A DNA stretch of 11,403 bases, taken from Pyrinomonadaceae bacterium. Lineage in GTDB: Bacteria; Acidobacteriota; Blastocatellia; Pyrinomonadales; Pyrinomonadaceae. Under the pieces are notes generated by a model, which saw only the letters and a program-made list of their open reading frames with translations, was not told the DNA's origin and did not search any database. Every line of letters starts with the position of its first letter. The stretch's first letter is position 1. Below are positions 1 through 6,017 of the stretch, piece after piece. The position numbers and the translations under genes are program-made. Location: the NCBI GenBank assembly GCA_013695245.1, contig JACDAW010000026.1, positions 1 to 11,403 on the forward strand. Direction: 5' to 3'.

Positions 1-44
1 ACCATTGAAAAAAGCGATGCCGGGCGTGTAAGTGAAAGTAGGAA
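1..44 (+). other. possible 3' tail of an upstream gene
   Basis: Two forward frames are open from the left edge and stop just before the first gene. Frame 1 ends at a TGA at 46-48, which would overlap a GTG at 45-47. Frame 2 ends at a TAA at 29-31. Either could be the last codons of a gene lying mostly outside the window, but there are too few residues (at most 15) to choose between them or recognise a family. If frame 1 is real, the following small gene is closely coupled to an upstream cistron. Confidence 0.2.
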
Positions 45-53
45 GTGAAAAGG

Positions 54-254
54 ATGAAGGATGAAGTGAAAGAGAGATCGTCAATTGACGACATCATCGA
101 ACTTTACAAAAAGGACGTTGACCGCACGCTGCTGCGCGAGAACTTGAAACTCACGCCGACCGCACGGCTGGAGAGGTTGATGGGAATGCAGAAGTGCGTT
201 GAAGAATTGCGACGAGCTGGATACGAGGTACGAAGAAAACGCAGAAGGCGGTAA
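54..254 (+). CDS. small conserved hypothetical protein (66 aa), 'DVDRTLLRENLKL' family
   Basis: This is a 66-residue, highly charged and probably all-helical protein. Its core reads SSIDDIIELYKKDVDRTLL followed by RENLKLTPTARLERLM, and it ends in a very basic tail (RRKRRRR). From memory, proteins with this core are common in Acidobacteria and related soil bacteria as small partners next to nucleotidyltransferase-like genes, so an antitoxin or adaptor role is conceivable; nothing in the sequence proves it. I prefer the ATG at 54 because AGGAA at 40-44 lies 9 nt upstream. A GTG at 45 would add three residues but directly abuts that ribosome-binding site. No nucleotidyltransferase gene follows: a terminator begins 17 nt after the stop codon. 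Any partner must therefore lie upstream of the window or be absent. Confidence 0.7.
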   Translation: MKDEVKERSSIDDIIELYKKDVDRTLLRENLKLTPTARLERLMGMQKCVEELRRAGYEVRRKRRRR

Positions 255-270
255 AACTTAGATGGTTAAT

Positions 271-313
271 ATGCGAGACGCAGGAAGAAGTTAAACCTTC
301 CTGCGTCTCGTAT
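271..313 (+). terminator. strong intrinsic terminator hairpin between convergent genes
   Basis: A 17-bp stem (271-287 with 297-313) has one G-T wobble at the third pair and a 9-nt loop. It is followed on the plus strand by GTTTTCT. It starts 17 nt after the stop of the 66-aa gene and ends 20 nt before the stop of the convergent peptidase gene. The T-rich run favours termination of plus-strand transcripts. The long stem could also stop or stabilise the opposing transcript, although that side lacks a clear T-run. Confidence 0.85.
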
Positions 314-333
314 GTTTTCTAGAGGAATTGTCC

Positions 334-2553
334 TTACAAATTGTTGACAATGAAATCAGTCATCATCCCGCGCATGTGTTTTAGGAGAAGCGGATCGGTG
401 ACGCCGTGACGCGACTTTGGATAAACCATAAGTTGAAACGGCTTGCCCGCTTTTTGGAGTTCATACGCGAATTGGATTGTGTTCTGCATGTGGACGTTGT
501 CGTCCATCGCGCCGTGAATTAAAAGCAGCTTGCCGTGAAGGTTTGCGGCCGCCGCCTGCGGCGCGGTGCGCGCGTAGCCTTCGGGGTTGTTCTGCGGCGT
601 GCTCATGTAACGTTCGGTGTAGATCGAATCATACAACTTCCAATCCGTCACCGATCCGCCTGCGATGCCGATCTTGAAAGCATCGCTGTGCGTTAAAGCG
701 TAGCTCGTCATAAATCCGCCGAACGACCAACCCCAGAGTCCGATACGCGCCGGATCAACGTAGGGTTGACTCTTCAGATATGCAACGCCTTCGAGCAGAT
801 CGCGCAGTTCCAACTCGCCGAAGTTTTTATAGACCGGCCACGCCGCTTGCACGCCTTTGCCGGAAGCCGAACGATTGTCGCAAATCCAGATGATGTAACC
901 TTTTTGCGCGAGGAGTTGATGCCACATGTAGGTTGCGCCGCCCCATGAGTTTCTGACCGAAGGAGCTTGTGGCCCCGAATAGGTGTAGCTCATCACGGGA
1001 TATTTTTTGTTTGGATCAAAGTCTGGCGGCTTGATCATCATCGCTTCCATCGTAAAGCCGTCGCGCGTTTTCACTTGCAGGAATTCCGTGCGACCAAGTT
1101 TGTACTGCGCAAGCGCGGCGACCCTGTTTTCTGCAATAGTTCGCGCGAGCGTTCCATCGGCGCGATAGAGGCGCACTTGCGTCGGCGTGTTAATGTCGTT
1201 CCAAGAATCAATGAAGTGCGTTGCCGTCGGATTGAAATTCGCGCGGTGGCTGCCGGGCGTTTGCGTGAGGCGCGTCTGCCCCGTGCCGTCGAGCTTGATG
1301 CGGTAAACGTCGCCCGCAATTGGGCTGCGCTCCGTGCCGTTGAAATAAACGAAGCCGTTCCTTTCATCAACCGCGTCTAACGAACGCACCTCCCATTCGC
1401 CCTTCGTTACCGGATTGATCAATTTGCCGTCTGCCGAATAACGGTAGAGATGACGAAAGCCGGTGCGGTCGCTGTGCCAGAGAAACGAGCCATCGCCTAG
1501 CCAACGCGGGTTGTCAATCGCTTCAACCCACGCTTTCGTTTTCTCTTGCCACGCGGTTGTGCTTTTGCCCGTCACGGCGTCGGCGAAATTCACATCAAGA
1601 AAAGTCTGCTCGCGGTTCTGCGCTTGATAAAGCACGCTCTTACTGTCGGGCGTCCATGCGACGCGGACGATCAGAAAATCGTTTGGTAGATATTTACTTG
1701 TGTCAATTACTTGCACGGTGTTGTTGGCGGTCGAGCCGTCAACGCTCGCCATGCGGAGTTCGACGAGCGGGTTGGCGTCGCCCGCTTTCGGATACGGCGT
1801 TGTCTCAACGTCTTGGCGGCGCGGGATATGATCGACGACGGTGAAATCCGCGACCGGCTTTTCGTCGAGTCTGAGATATGTGATGCGCTTTGAATCGGGA
1901 CTCCACCAGAAAGATTTGAAATTGCCGCGCCCGTAAATCTCTTCTTGATAAAGCCAATCGAGGCGGCCGTTAAGGATTCTCTCGCCGCCATCGGTCGTTA
2001 ACGCGCGCTCGCGCCCCGATGCAATGTCGAGCACAAAGAGATTGTTGTTGCGCACGAAGGCGAGGGAGCGACCATCGGGGCTAAACTCGGCTTCCTGTTC
2101 TTCCTCCGCGCCGGTCGTGAGTCGCTTCGCGGTTGCGCTCGCCAAGTCGTAAACGTAAAGGTCGTTTCCGTGATTGATAAGTAATCTCGTCTGCGCTTTG
2201 TTGATGTCGTGAACGCTGCGAAAAGCCAAACGCTTCGCGTCCTCCGGTGTGAGGCCGGGCAGAGCGCGCAACGCCGCTTCCATTCTGCCTGCATCGTAGA
2301 GGGAAGCGGATTCGCCCGTCAGCGCGTTGACCTTAAGGATCGGCGCGGCTTGTGGGTCATTATTTCTCTGTAAATAGAACTGCCCATCCGTCGTCCAACC
2401 GAGAATCGTCGGCGCGCTGCCGCTAAAATTAACGCGCGTTTTGGGATCGAAGATGTCATCAATGGTCAGCAGTTTCTGTTGCGCGTGGGCGGCTGAGTGC
2501 AGCAAGAGAAATGCGAGAAGAAGAAAAGACGGGCGCGAGAAGGATCGTTGCAT
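334..2553 (-). CDS. exported S9 family (DPP-IV type) prolyl dipeptidyl peptidase
   Basis: This 739-aa serine peptidase is predicted to be periplasmic or secreted and to release X-Pro/X-Ala dipeptides from peptide N-termini. Residues 1-25 form a signal peptide (basic start, leucine-rich core, AHA-Q cleavage site). Residues about 30-490 are the DPP-IV beta-propeller. It contains DWLYQEE, whose Glu204-Glu205 pair matches the double Glu that binds the substrate N-terminus in DPP4. The C-terminal alpha/beta hydrolase domain follows. It has Tyr525 in YSGP (oxyanion hole), nucleophile Ser610 in GWSFGG, Asp684 in DDNVH and His716 in SRHG, so the triad is complete and the length is normal for DPP-IV homologues. 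The ATG start is backed by AGGAGA at 2559-2564. It probably feeds amino acid uptake by digesting external peptides. Specificity for proline is inferred from the family; the closest alternative is another S9B peptidase such as a prolyl tripeptidyl peptidase. Confidence 0.95.
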   Translation of the reverse strand: MQRSFSRPSFLLLAFLLLHSAAHAQQKLLTIDDIFDPKTRVNFSGSAPTILGWTTDGQFYLQRNNDPQAAPILKVNALTGESASLYDAGRMEAALRALPGLTPEDAKRLAFRSVHDINKAQTRLLINHGNDLYVYDLASATAKRLTTGAEEEQEAEFSPDGRSLAFVRNNNLFVLDIASGRERALTTDGGERILNGRLDWLYQEEIYGRGNFKSFWWSPDSKRITYLRLDEKPVADFTVVDHIPRRQDVETTPYPKAGDANPLVELRMASVDGSTANNTVQVIDTSKYLPNDFLIVRVAWTPDSKSVLYQAQNREQTFLDVNFADAVTGKSTTAWQEKTKAWVEAIDNPRWLGDGSFLWHSDRTGFRHLYRYSADGKLINPVTKGEWEVRSLDAVDERNGFVYFNGTERSPIAGDVYRIKLDGTGQTRLTQTPGSHRANFNPTATHFIDSWNDINTPTQVRLYRADGTLARTIAENRVAALAQYKLGRTEFLQVKTRDGFTMEAMMIKPPDFDPNKKYPVMSYTYSGPQAPSVRNSWGGATYMWHQLLAQKGYIIWICDNRSASGKGVQAAWPVYKNFGELELRDLLEGVAYLKSQPYVDPARIGLWGWSFGGFMTSYALTHSDAFKIGIAGGSVTDWKLYDSIYTERYMSTPQNNPEGYARTAPQAAAANLHGKLLLIHGAMDDNVHMQNTIQFAYELQKAGKPFQLMVYPKSRHGVTDPLLLKHMRGMMTDFIVNNL

Positions 2554-2578
2554 GTATGTCTCCTGAAGATTTCGGGTG

Positions 2579-2632
2579 AGGCGCGCGTCAGTGAAAGGCG
2601 CGCCTTAGGGTGTTTGAAGCTTCACGCTTCAA
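2579..2632. repeat. two adjacent hairpins in the MOSC-peptidase gap
   Basis: Two perfect inverted repeats lie side by side. AGGCGCGC (2579-2586) pairs with GCGCGCCT (2598-2605) across an 11-nt loop, and TTGAAGC (2614-2620) pairs with GCTTCAA (2626-2632) across a 5-nt loop. They lie downstream of the MOSC gene and in the leader of the peptidase gene, both on the minus strand. Neither is followed by a clear T-run on the minus strand, so they are not textbook terminators. They may attenuate or protect the transcript. The rest of this 177-bp gap holds nothing else I can support. Confidence 0.45.
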
Positions 2633-2730
2633 CAGCAAAATCACAATACTATGATGCGACGAACGCGGGCAATAGAAGAAGCTGCAATGCTTCGCCATTG
2701 AAACCTTCTCTTCCGCGCTCCAAATTCGTT

Positions 2731-3201
2731 TTACGCTTCGTTTAAAACTCTAACTTCTTGATTGACGCGCAAAACTCCCGTTTTCAGCACGCGCGCGTAG
2801 AGTCGCGCCCAGCCCGCGTGCGTCTTTTGGTTGATGCGATTGAAATCACCGCTTAAGAACGACGCGGCGATCTGCTTGCACGGCACAGTGTAAGAAGCGA
2901 TTTGAATTACAACCTCGTCGCCTAAAGAGAGTTTGTCTCCGAGTTTTAGCTGCGACCAATCGAGATTCTCAATCGTGACGTTTTCTCCGGTCGAACCCGG
3001 CCGGATAGGATGTCCTTCGTGTTGCAGTTCGCGGATGAGTTCAAGCGCGAAAAGACAGAGCGCCCGTTCAGGGCCGCCGTGAAAGCGCGTGTGCGCTTGT
3101 TTGTCGCATTCAAGTCCGGTAAGAGTTAATCGCGCTTCTCGCACCGGAGTTTTCGGCACGCCGCCGCTTGAACAGTTGAGTTGAAAAATTCGTCCGTGCA
3201 T
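2731..3201 (-). CDS. MOSC domain-containing protein (YiiM-like)
   Basis: This 156-aa cytosolic protein consists almost entirely of a MOSC domain, the fold shared by the molybdenum cofactor sulfurase C-terminus and by stand-alone YiiM-type proteins that bind molybdopterin. Visible signatures are GGVPK near residue 13, HGGPERALCLF near 41-51, STGENVTIENLDW near 70-82, and a late conserved cysteine, Cys108 in PCKQIA, the position associated with cofactor binding. The C-terminus has the usual ARVLKTGVLR run. There is no N-terminal MOSC_N beta-barrel. I chose the ATG at 3201 because family members usually begin just before the G-(K/R)-I strand; an in-frame TTG at 3222 would add seven residues, and neither has a clear Shine-Dalgarno. 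Its substrate is unknown; reduction of N-hydroxylated compounds is known for some relatives. It is divergent from the 119-aa gene and co-directional with the peptidase gene. Confidence 0.9.
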   Translation of the reverse strand: MHGRIFQLNCSSGGVPKTPVREARLTLTGLECDKQAHTRFHGGPERALCLFALELIRELQHEGHPIRPGSTGENVTIENLDWSQLKLGDKLSLGDEVVIQIASYTVPCKQIAASFLSGDFNRINQKTHAGWARLYARVLKTGVLRVNQEVRVLNEA

Positions 3202-3278
3202 GATGTGCAGATTTGGCAACAAGCTGAAGTTAGAGATAGATTACAACATCAATCTAAAATAGCGATAATGAAAGCGCT
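3202..3278. promoter_or_regulatory. divergent promoter region with an overlapping inverted repeat
   Basis: This short gap must serve the MOSC gene leftwards and the 119-aa gene rightwards. Leftward candidate: TTATCG (3263-3268, read on minus), 17 nt, TGTAAT (3240-3245). Rightward candidates: a -10-like TAAAAT at 3255-3260 without a good -35, or TTACAA (3241-3246), 17 nt, GATAAT (3264-3269), which would give an almost leaderless transcript. The inverted repeat TAGATT (3237-3242) / AATCTA (3251-3256) covers the leftward -10 and touches the rightward one, a placement that would suit an operator. The -35 matches are weak. Confidence 0.35.
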
Positions 3279-3638
3279 ATGAACGACCGATTAGACGATA
3301 CGGAAAACGAAACGCTTCAGGCGATCATCGAGACTTTGATGCGCGCAGGCGACGATGCTCTATTGCAGCAGCGAAGCGCGAAAGATGCGGCGCAAGCGTG
3401 GATCGCTGCTGGGTTTGATGACGCTGAAGAAGTCGAAGAATGGCTCGCCGCACGCTGCTTCGATCCGCGCTTCGCCGAAACATTAGAGACAGCCGGATTC
3501 ACGCCCGCGCAAGCCGGCATCCACACGAAGGCAGGCGCAAATTCTGATGAAGATACTATCGCTTACAAAATAGCAAACGGCGATCTAAGTCTTGACGAAG
3601 CGCGTCGCATTATCACGCGTGTATTCTGGCATGAGTAA
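3279..3638 (+). CDS. hypothetical protein with three AGF-type helical motifs (119 aa)
   Basis: I do not recognise a named family. The protein is acidic, has no signal peptide or membrane segment, and is probably all-helical. Residues 41-80 carry three short tandem motifs: WIAAGFDDAEEVEEW, then AARCFDP, then TAGFTPAQAG. Their aromatic anchors are Phe46, Phe61 and Phe74, 15 and 13 residues apart. Similar W-x-x-AGF-x(3)-EA helical repeats occur in uncharacterised bacterial proteins and usually suggest protein or surface binding. The C-terminal 30 residues (AYKIANGDLSLDEARRIITR) look like another helical pair. The ATG at 3279 has no clear Shine-Dalgarno, consistent with a very short leader. The gene ends 27 nt before selO and is probably co-transcribed with it, so a link to AMPylation or redox stress is possible but unproven. 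Confidence 0.75.
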   Translation: MNDRLDDTENETLQAIIETLMRAGDDALLQQRSAKDAAQAWIAAGFDDAEEVEEWLAARCFDPRFAETLETAGFTPAQAGIHTKAGANSDEDTIAYKIANGDLSLDEARRIITRVFWHE

Positions 3639-3653
3639 TATAAACCGTCGAAC

Positions 3654-3660
3654 AAGGAAG
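3654..3660 (+). promoter_or_regulatory. ribosome-binding site fixing the TTG start of selO
   Basis: AAGGAAG lies 5 nt before the TTG at 3666. No ATG in this frame is well placed near the conserved N-terminus, so this site supports the TTG as the true start. Confidence 0.7.
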
Positions 3661-3665
3661 CATTT

Positions 3666-5135
3666 TTGAAGAAATTAACTGAACTCGTGTTCGATAACAC
3701 TTACGCCCGTTTGCCTGAAGCTTTGTATAGCCGTGTAAAGCCGACGCCAATTTCTGCGCCTTACCTCGTCAGTTTCAACCGCACGGCGGCCGAACTCATC
3801 GATCTCAATGAATCGGAGGCGTGCCGTCCTGAGTTCGTCGAATATTTTAGCGGCAATCAATTGTTTCCCGGCGCAGACCCCATTGCTACTCTCTACGCCG
3901 GACATCAATTCGGTTCGTGGGTGACGCAACTCGGCGACGGGCGCGCGATCTTGCTCGGCGAAGTACGCAATCAAAAAGGCGCGCGGTGGGATTTACAACT
4001 GAAGGGCGCGGGGCAAACTCCCTTCTCGCGCGGCTTCGATGGTCGCGCTGTGCTGCGCTCAACGATCCGCGAATATCTGTGCAGCGAGGCGATGCACCAC
4101 TTAGGCATTCCGACTACGCGCGCCCTCTGCATCACGGGAAGCGACATGCCCGTGCACCGCGAGAGGATTGAAACGGCCGCTGTGCTCGTGCGTATGGCTG
4201 AGACTCATGTGCGCTTCGGCACGTTTGAAGTCTTTGCGGCGCGCGGTCAATACGAGCACGTAAAAACTTTGGCCGATTACGTTATCAAAGAATTTTACCC
4301 TGAGCTTGCTGATGAGAGAGACAAGTACGCGGCGTTCTTGCGTGAAGTCGTGCGGCGCACCGCGCGACTTATGGCGCAGTGGCAAGCTGTGGGTTTTACG
4401 CACGGCGTGATGAACACTGACAACATGTCCGTCTTAGGGATCACGCTCGATTACGGCCCCTTCGGCTTTATGGACGAATACGACGAAGCGTTTATCCCGA
4501 ATCATTCGGATTACGGCGGGCGGTACGCTTTCAATCAACAGCCGCATATCGGACTTTGGAATCTGTCATGTTTCGCGCACGCGCTTTTATCCGTCGTCTC
4601 CGAAGACGCAGCCTTCGCCGCGCTCGATCTTTACGAAGCGGATTTCAACAACTCTTACGGTGAATTGATGCGCGCCAAACTCGGATTCGTCGAAGCGCGT
4701 GAGGATGATTCTTCAATGTTGAAAGAATTGCTCGACGCGATGCAAGCGAGCGCGGTTGACTATACGATCTTTTTTCGCAGGCTCGCTGGGTTTAAGCAAG
4801 AGACGGAAGAAAGAGATGAACTTTTGCGCGATATGTTCATTGATCCCATGCGATTTGACGGTTGGGCGGCAAAGTATCGCGCGCGTTTGCAAGCGGAAGG
4901 AAGCGTTGATGGTGAACGCGCCGCGAAGATGAACCGCGTCAATCCAAAATACATCTTGCGTAATTACATGGCGCAACGCGCAATCACGGAAGCGACCGAG
5001 CGACGCGACTTCACGGAGATTGAACGTTTACTTGATCTTCTTCGCGCGCCCTTCGATGAGCAACTTGAACGTGAAACTTACGCCGCCCCGTCGCCCGATT
5101 GGGGCAAACGGCTCGTCGTTAGTTGCTCATCTTAA
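3666..5135 (+). CDS. selO: protein adenylyltransferase SelO (YdiU/UPF0061 pseudokinase)
   Basis: This 489-aa cytosolic enzyme of the SelO family has a kinase-like fold that binds ATP in flipped orientation and transfers AMP, not phosphate, to Ser, Thr or Tyr of target proteins. In known bacteria it helps in oxidative stress by altering glutathionylation. All hallmark segments are present: AGHQFGSW and LGDGRA (79-94), Lys113 in QLKGAG, FDGRAVLRSTIREY with Glu136, Arg176 in VRMAET, Arg183 in HVRFGTFE, the catalytic NTDN (Asp252, Asn253), and Asp262 in LDYGPFGFMD. NPKYILRNYMAQ near 427 is also typical. The numbering is close to that of the Pseudomonas syringae enzyme as I recall it. The protein ends SCSS: Cys487 stands third from the end, where E. 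coli has its redox cysteine and eukaryotes have selenocysteine. The usual partner Cys before NHSD is Pro278 here. It follows the 119-aa gene by 27 nt. Confidence 0.96.
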   Translation: MKKLTELVFDNTYARLPEALYSRVKPTPISAPYLVSFNRTAAELIDLNESEACRPEFVEYFSGNQLFPGADPIATLYAGHQFGSWVTQLGDGRAILLGEVRNQKGARWDLQLKGAGQTPFSRGFDGRAVLRSTIREYLCSEAMHHLGIPTTRALCITGSDMPVHRERIETAAVLVRMAETHVRFGTFEVFAARGQYEHVKTLADYVIKEFYPELADERDKYAAFLREVVRRTARLMAQWQAVGFTHGVMNTDNMSVLGITLDYGPFGFMDEYDEAFIPNHSDYGGRYAFNQQPHIGLWNLSCFAHALLSVVSEDAAFAALDLYEADFNNSYGELMRAKLGFVEAREDDSSMLKELLDAMQASAVDYTIFFRRLAGFKQETEERDELLRDMFIDPMRFDGWAAKYRARLQAEGSVDGERAAKMNRVNPKYILRNYMAQRAITEATERRDFTEIERLLDLLRAPFDEQLERETYAAPSPDWGKRLVVSCSS

Positions 5136-5195
5136 AAGTTAAGCGCATTTTTACCTGCCTGCCCGCGCTGTTATTTAGGACTGCGGCGGATGCTC

Positions 5196-5219
5196 GCTAT
5201 TTTAGTCAGCTAAAATCGC
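5196..5219. repeat. AT-rich inverted repeat across the stop codon of the five-helix membrane gene
   Basis: Arms 5196-5205 and 5210-5219 pair over 10 bp with one mismatch around a 4-nt loop (TCAG). The repeat covers the TAA stop (5202-5204) of the leftward gene and faces the end of selO. The 66-bp convergent gap shows no GC-rich hairpin with a T-run, so this is the only candidate 3'-end structure. The stem is mostly A-T, so a terminator role is doubtful. Confidence 0.3.
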
Positions 5220-5987
5220 TGCTCTGTTCTCTATTTCGTTGCCTGTGATCTCCTTGTACGCCCTTGCCATGTTACGCCTGCGCTCTCCGTCTTGTTCTTC
5301 TGAGTAAGCCCAAACTAATTTGTCCAGATCGGCATACCAGCCGATATACTTTAGCCTCTTGACGCCGCTCTCAATCAACCGCGCATCACCGCTCGTCAAC
5401 TCGTTGATGGATTGAGCTACCGCGCGATTGACTCCTACATGAGTAGCATAAGGCAATGCGATCACTAAAAAAGCTCCCGACAGTAGCCCATTAACAAGTC
5501 TTGGATGATCAATATGTGACTCGGCTATTTTCATGGCGCGAATGCCATTACGAAGATAGACAAACGCGGTGAAGAAAGGCGTAAAGCCAAGCGCGCCGAT
5601 GACGAACACCAATCCTAAGATACTCAACGGCAGTATCAGGATACCGATAAGGAAAGAACAGATTGCGCCAGACAGCAAGATGCCCGCGATTATTCCGCCG
5701 GAGGATTTCAGCGCACGAGACGCAAGTAACCACACCGCGAGCGTTAGGATTGACAACGATGCAGACAGATATACGAACAGTTTAAATTGAGCAAGCGGCA
5801 CTAAACCGTTTATAAACCCATCGCCCGAAAAAACAATCGGGTCGAATATAAAGCAGAGAATTGGCAATACGATGCCGAACATAATGTCATATACAAGCTG
5901 CCGAGTCGTTATGTTGCCCGTAAATTGTCTGCGCCAAAAGTTTTGACTCTTAAGAGTTAAATTGTTATTTGCAACTTGCTTAATCAT
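5202..5987 (-). CDS. hypothetical integral membrane protein, five predicted helices (261 aa)
   Basis: I do not recognise a named family. A short polar N-terminus (FWRRQFTGNITTRQ) precedes about five hydrophobic segments near residues 34-52, 68-90, 97-118, 122-145 and 166-184. A soluble, charged C-terminal tail of about 75 residues follows (KRLKYIGWYADLDKLVWAYSEEQ and beyond). No catalytic motif stands out. GAGGTGA (5994-6000) lies 6 nt before the ATG and supports this start. The gene begins 30 nt after the stop of the DUF4173 gene and is probably the last member of the same minus-strand unit. Its base composition looks more AT-rich, with fewer GCG/CGC-type codons than its neighbours, so a later insertion into the operon is possible. 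Its role is unknown. Confidence 0.8.
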   Translation of the reverse strand: MIKQVANNNLTLKSQNFWRRQFTGNITTRQLVYDIMFGIVLPILCFIFDPIVFSGDGFINGLVPLAQFKLFVYLSASLSILTLAVWLLASRALKSSGGIIAGILLSGAICSFLIGILILPLSILGLVFVIGALGFTPFFTAFVYLRNGIRAMKIAESHIDHPRLVNGLLSGAFLVIALPYATHVGVNRAVAQSINELTSGDARLIESGVKRLKYIGWYADLDKLVWAYSEEQDGERRRNMARAYKEITGNEIENRAAILAD

Positions 5988-6017
5988 AATTTGTCACCTC
6001 AACAAGTAAAGTCTAAT

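Noticed and set aside
967..1380. 137-codon open frame on the plus strand inside the DPP-IV gene
   Set aside because: It is antisense to a well-conserved peptidase domain. Its product is Arg-rich with no recognisable motif and no ribosome-binding site, as expected from high-GC antisense shadow frames.
2646..2672. Possible minus-strand promoter TTGCCC-15-TAGTAT ahead of the DPP-IV gene
   Set aside because: Spacing is short and both boxes are poor matches, so it is too weak to list as a feature.
3268..3282. Four-codon ORF (ATG AAA GCG CTA TGA) overlapping the start of the 119-aa gene
   Set aside because: It could be a coupling mini-leader, but it has no ribosome-binding site and an ORF this short arises readily by chance.
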